Source: Streptomyces roseifaciens (lineage in GTDB: Bacteria > Actinomycetota > Actinomycetes > Streptomycetales > Streptomycetaceae). From it: a stretch of DNA of 64,000 nt. Under the pieces are notes generated by a model. It was given only the letters and a program-made list of their open reading frames with translations. It made no database searches and was not told the origin of the DNA. How positions within the stretch are numbered: position 1 is the first letter of the stretch; every line of letters starts with the position of its first letter. The position numbers and the translations under genes were made by a program. The DNA lies in the NCBI RefSeq assembly GCF_001445655.1, contig NZ_LNBE01000004.1:558001-622000 (forward strand), given 5' to 3'. Below are positions 37,474-46,528 of this stretch, one piece after another.

Positions 37474-38996
37474 TCGGAGGGCTCCTCGGGGTGGGTCGTG
37501 CGGGTCGTTTCGGCACCGCCGGGCTCCCCGGCGGGGGCTGAGCGCCGCCGCGGCGGGAGACCTTCCGGGGGCTCGCCCCCGGACCCGCGGGGGCCGGGGC
37601 GCAGCCCCGGGAAACGGTGAAGGGGCGGGACCGGGGCATCTTCTCCCGCCGCAGCGGTGCTCCGCCCCCACCGGCCTGCCCGGCGGTGCCCGGCAGCCTC
37701 CGGCTCGGCCGTCCCCGGTTCGGCAGGGCCCGGCTCGGCGGCCCGCTGCGGGCGCCTCGCGGTCCCCGGCCCGGTGGCCGCATCCCGCGAGCCCCCGTCG
37801 GCGGGCGCCGGCGCCACGAACGCCGGGAGCAGGCCGATCAGGATCGCCGCCGCCGGCCACACCGGCAGCTGCGGCGCCGTCAGCGGCACCGCCGGCGGAT
37901 GCAGCGCGGCCGCCGCGTAGGCGTTCGCCTGGATCATCAGGGCCGCGACGGCCACGCCAGAGCCCGATACCAGCCAGGCCCGTACGCCCCACCGGTCCGG
38001 CCGGTAGCGCGTGCGGACGGAGCGGCGGCCGCCCAGCCACAGGCCCGCCAGTGCGGCGGCGAGGCCGGCCAGCAGGACGGGCATGCCGTAGCCCGCGCCC
38101 TGGTCGGCGAGCAGCCCGTACGTGCCGGCGCAGACGCCCATCAGGCCGCCCAGCGTCAGCGCGCTCGTGGTGCGGCGGACCGCGCGCGGCACCCGGGCCG
38201 TGCGGCCGTAGCCCCGCGCGTCCATCGACGCCGCCAGCGCCACGGAACGCTCCAGCGCGCCCTCCAGCACGGGCAGGCCCACCTGGAGCAGGGCGGCGAG
38301 GCCGCGGTCGGGGCGCCCGCGCAGGCGGCGGGCGGCGCGCAGCCGCTGGACGTCGGCGACGAGGTTCGGCGCGAACGTCATCGCGACGACGACCGCGACG
38401 CCCGCCTCGTACAGCGCCCCGGGCAGGGACTTCAGCAGCCGCGCCGGGCTGGCGAGCGCGTTGGCCGCGCCCACGCACACCAGCAGCGTGGCCAGCTTCA
38501 TGCCGTCGTAGAACGCGAAGAGCAGCCCCTCGGCCGTCACCCGGCCGCCGAGCCGCACCCCCCGCGCCCAGTCCGGAAGCGGCACCTCCGGCAGGACGAA
38601 GAGCGTGTGCGTGCCGGGGATCGGGGAGCCCAGCACGATCGCGAAGACGAGGCGGATGCCGATGACGGCGAGGCCGAGCTTGAGGAACGCCCCGTACGAG
38701 CGCGCCCAGGGCGCGTCCGTGCGTCGCGCGGCCACGACGTAGCCGGCGACGGCGATGAGCAGGCCGAGCAGCAGGACGTTCGTGGTGCGGGAGGCCGCCG
38801 CGGCCAGGCCGAGCGCCCACACCCACCAGGCGCCCGCGTGCAGTGCGGAGGCGCGCGAGGTCAGCGGCGCGCCCCCGACGCCGGCCTCGGCGCCACCGCC
38901 GGCACCGGCGCTGACACCAGCACCAGCACTGGCCCGGGCACCGGCCCGGGCGCCCACCCCTGCCCCGCCCCGCGGAGGCTTCTTCCTGTCGCTCAT
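37470..38996 (-). CDS. Energy-coupling factor transporter transmembrane component (EcfT/CbiQ)
   Basis: The 508-aa protein has an Ala/Gly-rich N-terminus, then the EcfT core with membrane segments and the coupling-helix motifs AASMDARGYGR and RLRAARRLRGR that contact the ATPases. The C-terminal 110 residues are unusual for the family: Pro/Ala/Gly-rich and encoded partly by a GC-rich palindromic sequence at about 37555-37630 of a type dispersed in Streptomyces genomes. The start overlaps the stop of the SCO2322-family gene (ATGA). Confidence 0.9.
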   Translation of the reverse strand: MSDRKKPPRGGAGVGARAGARASAGAGVSAGAGGGAEAGVGGAPLTSRASALHAGAWWVWALGLAAAASRTTNVLLLGLLIAVAGYVVAARRTDAPWARSYGAFLKLGLAVIGIRLVFAIVLGSPIPGTHTLFVLPEVPLPDWARGVRLGGRVTAEGLLFAFYDGMKLATLLVCVGAANALASPARLLKSLPGALYEAGVAVVVAMTFAPNLVADVQRLRAARRLRGRPDRGLAALLQVGLPVLEGALERSVALAASMDARGYGRTARVPRAVRRTTSALTLGGLMGVCAGTYGLLADQGAGYGMPVLLAGLAAALAGLWLGGRRSVRTRYRPDRWGVRAWLVSGSGVAVAALMIQANAYAAAALHPPAVPLTAPQLPVWPAAAILIGLLPAFVAPAPADGGSRDAATGPGTARRPQRAAEPGPAEPGTAEPEAAGHRRAGRWGRSTAAAGEDAPVPPLHRFPGLRPGPRGSGGEPPEGLPPRRRSAPAGEPGGAETTRTTHPEEPSE

Positions 38997-39691
38997 CCGC
39001 GGCGTCGGCGGGCCTGCCAGAAGGCCGCGGCGCCCAGGACGACCACGGCGGCGATGCCGCCGATCAGGCCGGCCGAGGGACCACCGCCGTCACCGTCGGA
39101 GCCTTCGCTCCCGGCCGGGCCCGGCTGAGCGCTCTCCGTGCCCCGGGAATCCTTCTTCGCGCCACCGACCTGCTCGCCGCAGCCGGTCCGCGGGTAGCCG
39201 GCGATGGCGCACAGCAGCGCGGAGGAGTCGTAGCGCAGCGGCTTGGCGACGGCGGCCAGCGCCTCGCCCGCGGTCGCGTCCTCGCCCACCTGGGCGCAGG
39301 CCGAGCGGGCGGCGGGCGGCGTCTCGCCCCCGGGGGCGTCCGCGGCCGTGCCGAAGTCGAGGACGACGGCGACGCGCTTCGTACCGTCCTTGGCGGCGGT
39401 GCTGTCGCAGACCGCCCCGAAGTCGGCGGCGGCGCGAGGCTTCGCGGCGTCGGAGGAGTCCGCACTGACGGCGAACCGGAACCCGACGGCCTCGCCGTCA
39501 CCGGGCCGGGCCGTGGCCGGACCCTGCGTGGCGTACGCCCACTGCCCGCCGGAGCCCTGCCAGAACGACCAGTACCGGTACCCGGCGGCCTGCGCGGGGG
39601 CCGTGCCGAGGAGGGTGAGGAGCACGGCGGCGAGCGCGGCGACCGCGCCGCCGCGCGTCACCGCGCCCCGTGCCGCAGCCGCTCGCGTCAC
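38993..39691 (-). CDS. SCO2322-family secreted, membrane-anchored protein
   Basis: The GTG at 39691 overlaps the stop of the alpha-barrel protein gene and gives 232 aa. A signal peptide (ending TAPAQAAG) is followed by YRYWSFWQGSGGQWAYATQG, the family signature, a domain with several cysteines, and a C-terminal membrane helix with an RRRR stop. It is found only next to this type of ECF operon, so a role in presenting or handing over the substrate is likely but unproven. Confidence 0.85.
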   Translation of the reverse strand: MTRAAAARGAVTRGGAVAALAAVLLTLLGTAPAQAAGYRYWSFWQGSGGQWAYATQGPATARPGDGEAVGFRFAVSADSSDAAKPRAAADFGAVCDSTAAKDGTKRVAVVLDFGTAADAPGGETPPAARSACAQVGEDATAGEALAAVAKPLRYDSSALLCAIAGYPRTGCGEQVGGAKKDSRGTESAQPGPAGSEGSDGDGGGPSAGLIGGIAAVVVLGAAAFWQARRRRG

Positions 39692-40962
39692 AGCTGCTGC
39701 TTCTTCTTGCGGCCGCTGATCAGGAAGCCGATGCCGGCGCCGAAGGCCAGGCCGACGCCCACGATCCACCACACGTTGACGGTGACGGAGTCGTCGTCCT
39801 TCTTCTCCTCCGTCCCCATGCCGCCGGTGGCCTTCTTCTCCGGGGCCGGGCCGGTGGCGTTCAGCTGCTCCACCAGGTCGGTGCCCGCGAAGTCGTGCGG
39901 GTTGCCGCCCGCGGCGCGGGTGGCCAGGATCAGCTTGGCGAGGCGGCCGGGCTGGTCCTTGGCCCACTCGGCGGTGCCGCTCTCCTTGGACTGCAGCCAC
40001 TTCAGGGGCTTCTCGGCGGCCGAGCGGTGGCCGCCGGCGGCGAGGGCGAGGGCGGCGTCGGCGGTGTTGCCCTGGTCGGGCTTGGCGGGGGCGCCGGGCA
40101 TGGACGGCAGCAAGTAGCCGCCGTTCTTGTCCATGGTGGCCACGAGGTAGCCGTCGACGGCCTCGGCGGCAGCGGCGGCGTCCTTGGGCCCGGCCTTGTC
40201 GTCGCCGGAGCACTCCAGCGGCTTGACCGGCTGGTCGGCGTCCTTCTTCGGGGGCTCGACGAGGTAGCCCTTGCCGCGCGTGGCGAGCGCGGCGGCGGCG
40301 CTGGCGAGGTTGTCGGCGCGCAGCCCCTTGTCGTCCTTGAGGTACGCGAACGCGCCGCGCTCGCCCTCCTCCTTCGCGTCACAGCCGAGCTGGAAGGTCA
40401 GCAGCGTCTCGACGGGGTTCTTGCCGTTCTTGACGGCGTCCTTGGCCGGGTCCTGACCGGCCGCGGCGAACGCGCCGAGGGTGATGGAGGTGGAGTTGGC
40501 GTCGCTCGGGCTGCCGGCCTGGTAGCCCCAGCCGCCGTCCTCGTTCTGGTGGGCCTTGAGCCAGTCGAGGCCCTTCTTCACGGCGTCCGCGCGCCCGCCG
40601 GCCGCGGCGAGGCCCTGCACGGCCGCGGCGGTGGCGTCCGTGAACTCGTCCTTCTTGGGGTCGCACGCCTTGCTCGTGTCGGCGCGGTAGCCGGGGAAGC
40701 CGCCGTCCGCGCACTGCTGGCCGGCGAGCCAGTCGACGGCCTGCTTGGCCGGGGTGACGCCCGCCGTGCTCTGCGCCATGAAGGCCAGGGACTGCCGGAA
40801 GACGCCGTCGAACTTGGGGTCCGTGGTGCCGTAGAGCCCGGGGGCGGCCGGGGACGGGGAGCCGTCGGCGACGGCGGCGGGGACCACGGCCGTGCTCAGG
40901 GCGGCGGCGGTGGCCAGGACCGCGGCGCCGCGGCGCGCGTGGACGACGAGGGAGGGGGCCAT
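39688..40962 (-). CDS. Membrane-anchored alpha/alpha-barrel (prenyltransferase/squalene-oxidase-repeat) protein, transcobalamin-like
   Basis: 424 aa with a signal peptide (to VPAAVAD), a domain of repeated helical pairs with QW-like segments (CADGGFPGYR, HQNEDGGWGYQ, DKNGGYLLPS), and a C-terminal membrane helix with a KKK tail. The fold is that of squalene cyclases and also of intrinsic factor/transcobalamin. There is no terpene-cyclase acidic motif. Being directly under a cobalamin riboswitch and first in the ECF operon, it is best read as a surface cobalamin-binding protein. Confidence 0.82.
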   Translation of the reverse strand: MAPSLVVHARRGAAVLATAAALSTAVVPAAVADGSPSPAAPGLYGTTDPKFDGVFRQSLAFMAQSTAGVTPAKQAVDWLAGQQCADGGFPGYRADTSKACDPKKDEFTDATAAAVQGLAAAGGRADAVKKGLDWLKAHQNEDGGWGYQAGSPSDANSTSITLGAFAAAGQDPAKDAVKNGKNPVETLLTFQLGCDAKEEGERGAFAYLKDDKGLRADNLASAAAALATRGKGYLVEPPKKDADQPVKPLECSGDDKAGPKDAAAAAEAVDGYLVATMDKNGGYLLPSMPGAPAKPDQGNTADAALALAAGGHRSAAEKPLKWLQSKESGTAEWAKDQPGRLAKLILATRAAGGNPHDFAGTDLVEQLNATGPAPEKKATGGMGTEEKKDDDSVTVNVWWIVGVGLAFGAGIGFLISGRKKKQQL

Positions 40963-41049
40963 GGGGTCGTGCCTCTCGGGTGGGTGTCACTGCGGTGGCC
41001 GGCGTGCCGGGGTGCGCGGCGGCGCAGCCGGGCGCGGCTGCCGCCCCGC

Positions 41050-41275
41050 GAGCTTCGCGCGGTGGCACCGGGCTCGGCTCCGCATACCTCGACGGTGCCG
41101 GTGGACCGGGCGGCACCGCCAGGCGGTACGACCGGCTCCGGAAGCCTGCCGCCTGGCCCGGGTGGTCCGGCTCGTACGGCCGCGCCGGGCGGCGGGCCGT
41201 AGTCACGGTTGCGGGTCAGCGCCGGATTTGCACCGGCTTCCCCCGTTCCGAGGCGGGATGAAGTTGTCACGGACA
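41050..41275 (-). ncRNA. Cobalamin riboswitch
   Basis: On the minus strand the leader contains the B12-box region GCCGGTGCAAATCCGGCGCT followed by GACCCGCAACCGTGA (41237-41203), preceded by GGAACGGGGGAA and followed by a GC-rich arm. These are the conserved elements of the cobalamin riboswitch. It precedes the five-gene ECF operon by about 90 bp, so the operon should be repressed when B12 is plentiful. Exact borders are approximate. Confidence 0.88.
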
Positions 41276-41360
41276 CTTTAACCGGCCGGGTCGGCGGCCG
41301 GCCGTCCGGCGGCGGGGCCGCCGACCCCGTTGCCGCGGCGCCGGAGGAGCTGCTAACTGT

Positions 41361-41375
41361 CTGATGCAGCGTCAG
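41361..41375. promoter_or_regulatory. 15-bp TetR-like operator (copy 3), upstream of aldehyde dehydrogenase
   Basis: CTGATGCAGCGTCAG has the same dyad as the copy upstream of the P450 (CTGATGGACCGTCAG), with compensating changes in the centre. It lies 44 bp before the dehydrogenase start. Confidence 0.6.
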
Positions 41376-41418
41376 ATCCGACGCTCAGGGCTCCGCAGAC
41401 GCGCGGGAGGCATCGGAC

Positions 41419-42918
41419 ATGAACCGGGACCTGAACCGGGACGGGAACGGACTGATCGAGCACGGGCAGCTCTTCATCGGCGGCACCATGACCGACCCGG
41501 CCGGCCGCGCCGTCATCGACGTGGTGTCGCCGCACTCCGAGGAGGTCATCGGCCGCGTCCCGCACGCCTCGCGCGAGGACGTCGACCGCGCGGTGGCCGC
41601 GGCCCGCACCTCCTTCGACTCCGGGATCTGGGCGGACCGGCCGGCGGCCGAGCGCATCGAGGTCGTCACCCGGATCAAGGACGGCATCGCCGCCCGGCAC
41701 GAGGAGCTGGCCCGCACCGTCTCCGCGCAGAACGGCTCCCCCTACTCCTGGAGCGTCCTCGCCCAGGCCCTCGGCGCGATGATGGTGTGGGACTGCGCGA
41801 TCGCCGTCGCCCGCGACCTGCCCTACGAGGAGCGGCGGGCGGGCGCCCTCGGGCCGCTGCTGGTGCGGCGCGAGCCCGTCGGCGTCGTCGCGGCCGTCGT
41901 GCCGTGGAACATGCCGCAGCTGGTGGCCGCGGCCAAGCTCGCGCCCGCGCTGCTGACCGGCTGCTCGGTGGTGCTCAAGCCCTCGCCCGAGACGCCCCTG
42001 GACTCCTACCTGCTGGCGGAGATCGTCACCGAGGCGGGCCTGCCGGAGGGCGTGCTGTCCATCCTCCCCGCGGAGCGCGAGGTCAGCGAGTACCTCGTCG
42101 GCCACCCGGGCGTCGACAAGGTGGCCTTCACCGGCTCGGTCGCGGCGGGCAAGCGCGTCATGGAGGTCGCCGCGCGCAACCTCACCCGCGTCACCCTGGA
42201 GCTCGGCGGGAAGTCCGCGGCGATCATCCTGCCGGACGCCGACCTGGACGCGGCCGTCACCGGCATCGTCCCCAGCGCCTGGATGAACAACGGCCAGGCG
42301 TGCGTCGCCCAGACGCGCATCCTCGCCCCCCGCGCCCACTACGCCGAGCTGGCCGAGCGCTTCGCCGCGGCCGCCTCCGCCCTCGTCGTCGGCGACCCCC
42401 TCGACCCCGCCACCCAGGTCGGCCCGCTCGTCGCCGAGCGGCAGCGGCGGCGCTCGCTGGAGTACATCGCGCTCGGGCAGCGCGAAGGGGCCAAGGTGCT
42501 CGCCGGCGGCGGCCGGCCGGCGGACCGCGGCACCGGCTGGTACGTCGAGCCCACCCTCTTCGGCGACGTCTCCAACGCCATGCGGATCGCCCGCGAGGAG
42601 ATCTTCGGCCCCGTGATCTGCCTCCTGCCCTACGACACGGAGGAGGAGGCCGTGCACATCGCCGACGACTCCGACTACGGGCTCTCCGGCAGCGTCTGGA
42701 CCCGCGACCCCGAGCGCGGCATCGAGGTCGCCCGCCGGGTGCGCACCGGCACGTACTCGGTCAACACCTTCGGCCTCGACATGTTCGGCCCCTTCGGCGG
42801 CTACAAGAACTCCGGCCTGGGGCGGGAGTTCGGGCCCGAGGGCTTCGCCGAGTACCTGGAGCACAAGACCATCCACCTGCCCGCGGGACACGGGGAGCCC
42901 GCCGGGGGAGAGGCGTGA
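41419..42918 (+). CDS. NAD(P)-dependent aldehyde dehydrogenase
   Basis: 499 aa, GGGAGG upstream of the ATG. Complete ALDH motifs: PWNMPQLVAAAKLAPAL, KPSPETPL, FTGSVAAGKRVM, ELGGKSA (general base Glu) and NNGQACVAQTR (nucleophile Cys). The protein resembles the betaine-aldehyde-type class; mycobacterial members such as Rv0223c are under KstR control. Followed after 3 bp by a ferredoxin gene. Likely oxidises an aldehyde made by the clade-CYP125 P450 or a related alcohol. Confidence 0.9.
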   Translation: MNRDLNRDGNGLIEHGQLFIGGTMTDPAGRAVIDVVSPHSEEVIGRVPHASREDVDRAVAAARTSFDSGIWADRPAAERIEVVTRIKDGIAARHEELARTVSAQNGSPYSWSVLAQALGAMMVWDCAIAVARDLPYEERRAGALGPLLVRREPVGVVAAVVPWNMPQLVAAAKLAPALLTGCSVVLKPSPETPLDSYLLAEIVTEAGLPEGVLSILPAEREVSEYLVGHPGVDKVAFTGSVAAGKRVMEVAARNLTRVTLELGGKSAAIILPDADLDAAVTGIVPSAWMNNGQACVAQTRILAPRAHYAELAERFAAAASALVVGDPLDPATQVGPLVAERQRRRSLEYIALGQREGAKVLAGGGRPADRGTGWYVEPTLFGDVSNAMRIAREEIFGPVICLLPYDTEEEAVHIADDSDYGLSGSVWTRDPERGIEVARRVRTGTYSVNTFGLDMFGPFGGYKNSGLGREFGPEGFAEYLEHKTIHLPAGHGEPAGGEA

Positions 42919-42921
42919 CCG

Positions 42922-43170
42922 ATGGCGGACGAGCGCTGGCGCGTGCGGGTCGACCGGGGGCTGTGCGTGGGCTCGGGGATGTGCGCGGGGTACGCGCCCG
43001 AGGCGTTCGCGCTCGACGCGGGGCATCGCTCGCGCCCGGTCGCGGAGGAGACGGACGCATCCGGCCCGCTGTTCACGGCCGCCGAGAGCTGCCCGGTGGA
43101 GGCCATCACGATCAGCGCCCTGGACACGGGTGAGCCCGTCTTTCCCCCGGACTTCCCCCCGGAGGAGTGA
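42922..43170 (+). CDS. [3Fe-4S]-type ferredoxin
   Basis: 82 aa with the cluster pattern CVGSGMC...ESCPVEAI (Cys-x5-Cys and a distant Cys-Pro), the form of actinobacterial P450-associated [3Fe-4S] ferredoxins. It is 3 bp downstream of the dehydrogenase and should be co-expressed with it. No P450 is adjacent; the nearest in this window is at 26901-28133, which shares the upstream 15-mer. Confidence 0.9.
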   Translation: MADERWRVRVDRGLCVGSGMCAGYAPEAFALDAGHRSRPVAEETDASGPLFTAAESCPVEAITISALDTGEPVFPPDFPPEE

Positions 43171-43313
43171 AGCGGAGGCGTGTGCAGCAACGCCGTTCGC
43201 ACGCACGCGCGTTGTTACTCATGCGTTCCGCACACTTCCTTGATGACACATGTGACTGGCCGGGCCCCTCACGGCGTGGAAATCTCTAGGCAACGCAGCC
43301 GAGGGGGGCGACG

Positions 43314-46175
43314 ATGGACGCGCGGTACGAGGTCTACTGCCTGGCCGACAGGCACTTCTACGAGACCCCGGACCGCCTGTCCGTCCCGGGGGCGGACGGC
43401 GGGGGAGCCCAAGAGGCGGGCCTGTACGAGACCGCCCGCCGCCCCGCCCCCGCCGGCTGGAGCACCGCCCGCCACGGCGACTGGCTCCACGTCTTCCCCA
43501 CCGGGGAGGACGGCGGCCCGCGGCCCGGGCCCCTCCAGGGCTGGAAGATCCACGTCTCCGCCACGGCCGACACCGCGGACAAGACCGCCTCCGACGTGTG
43601 GGACTACTGCGTCGCCCGGGACATCCCCTTCAAGTTCGTCCCCGGCCCCCACCTGCTCCACCTGCGCAACAACAAGTACGCGGAGCGCGGCCACAGCGGG
43701 AAGTTCGTCACCGTCTACCCCTCCGGCGAGGAGCAGCTGCACACCACCCTCGCCGGACTGCACGAGATCATCGGCGGCCGCCCCGGCCCGTACATCCTCA
43801 CCGACCTGCGCTGGCACGAAGGCCCGCTCTACGTCCGCTACGGCGCCTTCACCCGCCGCTTCTGCATCGACGGGCGCGGCACCCTCGTGCCCGCGATCGA
43901 GGACGGGGACGGCAAGCTCGTCCCCGACTCCCGCAACCCCGCCTTCCAGGTCCCCGCGTGGGTGACGCTGCCCGGCTTCCTCGCCCCGCACCTCGCCGCG
44001 CGCAACGCCACCACCGTCGGCGACCTGCCCTACCGCATCGAGAAGGCCCTGCACTTCTCCAACGGCGGCGGCGTCTACTCCGGCACCGACACGCGCGACG
44101 GCCGCAAGGTCGTCCTCAAGGAAGGCCGCCCCCACGCCGGGCTCGCCGCCGACGGAGCCGACGCCGTGGCCCGCCTGGAGCGCGAGAAGGACGCCCTGGA
44201 GCGGCTCGCCGGCCTCGGGGTCGCCCCCGAGCCGCGGGACTGGCTCACCATCGGCGACCACCGCTTCCTCGTCATGGACTTCGTCGAGGGCAAGCCCCTC
44301 AACTCCTTCTTCGCCCACCGCCACCCGCTGCTTGCCGCGGACCCGGAGCCCACCGCCACCGCCGACTACACCGCGTGGGCGCTGCGCATCCACCGGGCCG
44401 TCGAGGAGGCCGTCGAGAAGGTCCACGCGCGGGGCGTCGTCTTCAACGACCTCCACATGTTCAACATCATGGTCGCGCCCGACGAAGAATCCGTCGTCCT
44501 CATCGACTTCGAGGCCGCCGCGCCCGCCTCCGAGCACGGCCGGCAGGTCGTCGCCCACCCCGGCTTCTTCGCCCCGCCGGACCGCCGCGGAGCCGACGTC
44601 GACCGCTACGCGCTGGCCTGCCTGCGGCTCGCCCTCTTCCTGCCCATCACCACGCTCTTCGTGATCGACCGGGCCAAGGCGGCGCACCTGGCCGACGTGA
44701 TCGCCGAACAGTTCCCGGTGCCGCGGGAGTTCCTCGACGAGGCGGTGGCGGAGATCACGCGGGGGGCGGGGACGGTGGCGGAGCCCGCCGGGACGGCGGC
44801 GGGAACCGTAGCGGTGGCGGATTCGCCGGGCCGCGCGGCGCTGCCGAGCCCCGGCCCGGCTGCGGCCGCCCCGGAAGCGTCCGCGGGCGCCGCGGAGGAA
44901 GCTGCCGCGCCTGCCGTCTCCGCGGCCTCCGGCCCCGCCGGGCGCCGCACCCACACCCTCGCCCCCGGCGCCGGCCGCGCCCTCGCCCCGCACGCCCTCC
45001 CCGACCCCGCCGAGGACTGGCCCCGCGCCCGCGCGTCCATGGTCCGCGGCCTCCTCGCCTCCGCCACGCCGGAGCGCGACGACCGCCTCTTCCCCGGGGA
45101 CATCGCCCAGTTCGCCGAGGGCGGCGGACTCGGCCTCGCCCACGGCGCCGCAGGCGTCCTGCACGCCCTCGCCGAAGCCGGCGCCGAGCGCTACGAAGAG
45201 GGCGAGCAGTGGCTCCTGCAGCACACCGCCCCCGTGCCGTCCGGCACCCCGCTCGGCCTCTACGACGGCCTCGCCGGCGTCGCCTGCACCCTCGACCGGC
45301 TCGGCCACACCCAGCGCGCCCTCGACCTGTCCGGGCTCATGCTCGGCGAGCAGTGGCAGCGCCTCACCTCCGACCTGCGCAGCGGCCTGGCCGGCGTCGG
45401 CCTCGCCCTCGACCACCTCGCCCGCACCACCGGCGAACGCCAGCTCCACGACCAGGCCGTCGAAGCCGCCCAGCTCCTCGCCGACCGGCTCGCCGCCGAC
45501 TCCTCCGGCCAGGAGGAGGACGCCGGCGCACCCCGCCGGCGCGCCGGCCTCATGCGCGGCGCGAGCGGGCCCGCCCTGCTCTTCCTGCGGCTGTACGAGC
45601 GCACCGGCGCCCCGGCCCTCCTCGACCTCGCCGGGCAGGCCCTGCGCACCGACCTCGCCCGCTGCACCCGCACGGACAACGGCACCCTCGAAGTCGACGA
45701 GGGCTGGCGCACCATGCCCTACCTCGGTGACGGCAGCGCCGGCATAGGCATGGTTCTGGACGACTTCCTCGCCCTCGCCCCGGACCCCGACCCGTACTTC
45801 ACCGAGGCCCGCGACGGCATCCTCACCGCCGCCCGCTCGCGCTTCTACGCCCAGCCCGGGCTGTTCCAGGGCAGGGCCGGGATGATCCTGCACCTCGCCC
45901 GCACCACCGCGCCCGGCGCGACCGCGGAGCACCTCGCCGCGCAGGTCCGCGGACTGTCCTGGTACGCCATGTCCTACCAGGGCGAACTCGCCTACCCCGG
46001 CAGCCAGATGATGCGGCTGTCCATGGACCTCGCCACCGGAACGGCCGGCTGCCTGCTCGCCCTCGCCGCCGCCCTCGACGACGACGGCGCCCGGCCCGCA
46101 GGGCCCGCGCAGCTGCCGTTCCTCGCGCCCCCACGGGGGCCCCGAAGCCGGCTCCATGCCGTTGTGGAGCCGTAG
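43314..46175 (+). CDS. ramC: Class III lanthipeptide synthetase (RamC/AmfT)
   Basis: The 953-aa protein has three parts. N-terminal lyase-like domain (about 1-230). Ser/Thr kinase-like domain (about 240-470) with VVLKEGRPHAG, GVVFNDLHMFNIM and LIDFEAA. C-terminal LanC-like cyclase (about 560-950) with LAHGAAGVLHALA, LYDGLAGVACTLDRL, LMRGASGPALLFLRLYE and FQGRAGMILHLAR but without the zinc Cys-His-Cys set, as usual for class III. It phosphorylates and eliminates Ser in RamS and forms lanthionine or labionin rings. Confidence 0.96.
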   Translation: MDARYEVYCLADRHFYETPDRLSVPGADGGGAQEAGLYETARRPAPAGWSTARHGDWLHVFPTGEDGGPRPGPLQGWKIHVSATADTADKTASDVWDYCVARDIPFKFVPGPHLLHLRNNKYAERGHSGKFVTVYPSGEEQLHTTLAGLHEIIGGRPGPYILTDLRWHEGPLYVRYGAFTRRFCIDGRGTLVPAIEDGDGKLVPDSRNPAFQVPAWVTLPGFLAPHLAARNATTVGDLPYRIEKALHFSNGGGVYSGTDTRDGRKVVLKEGRPHAGLAADGADAVARLEREKDALERLAGLGVAPEPRDWLTIGDHRFLVMDFVEGKPLNSFFAHRHPLLAADPEPTATADYTAWALRIHRAVEEAVEKVHARGVVFNDLHMFNIMVAPDEESVVLIDFEAAAPASEHGRQVVAHPGFFAPPDRRGADVDRYALACLRLALFLPITTLFVIDRAKAAHLADVIAEQFPVPREFLDEAVAEITRGAGTVAEPAGTAAGTVAVADSPGRAALPSPGPAAAAPEASAGAAEEAAAPAVSAASGPAGRRTHTLAPGAGRALAPHALPDPAEDWPRARASMVRGLLASATPERDDRLFPGDIAQFAEGGGLGLAHGAAGVLHALAEAGAERYEEGEQWLLQHTAPVPSGTPLGLYDGLAGVACTLDRLGHTQRALDLSGLMLGEQWQRLTSDLRSGLAGVGLALDHLARTTGERQLHDQAVEAAQLLADRLAADSSGQEEDAGAPRRRAGLMRGASGPALLFLRLYERTGAPALLDLAGQALRTDLARCTRTDNGTLEVDEGWRTMPYLGDGSAGIGMVLDDFLALAPDPDPYFTEARDGILTAARSRFYAQPGLFQGRAGMILHLARTTAPGATAEHLAAQVRGLSWYAMSYQGELAYPGSQMMRLSMDLATGTAGCLLALAAALDDDGARPAGPAQLPFLAPPRGPRSRLHAVVEP

Positions 46176-46200
46176 CAAGAAAACGCAAGTAGCAAATAGC

Positions 46201-46228
46201 TAGTGGCTAGTGGCTAGTGGCTAGTGGC
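46201..46228 (+). repeat. Four heptanucleotide repeats (TAGTGGC) between ramC and ramS
   Basis: TAGTGGC occurs four times in tandem within an unusually AT-rich 110-bp gap. It lies 60 bp upstream of the ramS start. Confidence 0.8.
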
Positions 46229-46288
46229 AACAAGAACAAGAGAAACCGAACCCCGTCCCCACGGGAACCCCACGAAAGGAACACGACC

Positions 46289-46414
46289 ATGGCGCTCCTC
46301 GACCTGCAGAACATGGAGTCCGACGAGAACACCGGCGGTCACGGCGGCGGCGGCCAGAGCACGGTCAGCCTGCTCTCCTGCGTCAGCACCGCCAGCGTGC
46401 TGATCTGTCTGTGA
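46289..46414 (+). CDS. ramS: SapB-type class III lanthipeptide precursor
   Basis: The 41-aa peptide has a leader with the class III recognition motif LLDLQNM near the N-terminus, an acidic/Gly-rich spacer (ESDENTGGHGGGGQ) and a hydrophobic core ending in VLICL. The core contains two exact Ser-x-x-Ser-x-x-x-Cys units, STVSLLSC and STASVLIC, which are the labionin/lanthionine ring motifs. AAGGA lies upstream. The mature product should be an amphiphilic morphogen that lets aerial hyphae leave the aqueous surface. Confidence 0.95.
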   Translation: MALLDLQNMESDENTGGHGGGGQSTVSLLSCVSTASVLICL

Positions 46415-46444
46415 TCCGGCACCGGATCCGGCACTGATCCGGCA

Positions 46445-46493
46445 CCGGGCGGGCCCCTCCTGCGACGAGGGGCCCGCCCGGGTCCGCTTTTCC
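46445..46493 (+). terminator. Strong hairpin between ramS and ramA
   Basis: A perfect 15-bp stem (CCGGGCGGGCCCCTC, 7-nt loop, complement) is followed by CGCTTTTCCCC. Such a partial terminator would give more ramCS than ramAB transcript. Three GATCCGGCAC repeats (46413-46444) directly precede it. Confidence 0.75.
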
Positions 46494-46528
46494 CCTACGG
46501 ATGGTACGGACGCGAGGGCCACCGATCC

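Noticed and set aside
39688..40962. True squalene/terpene cyclase
   Set aside because: No DXDD or DXXDD motif, a signal peptide and membrane anchor are present, and the gene sits under a cobalamin riboswitch.
43269..46178. 969-codon minus-strand frame opposite ramC
   Set aside because: Complete overlap with the well-supported class III synthetase; composition is Gly/Val/Glu-rich shadow.
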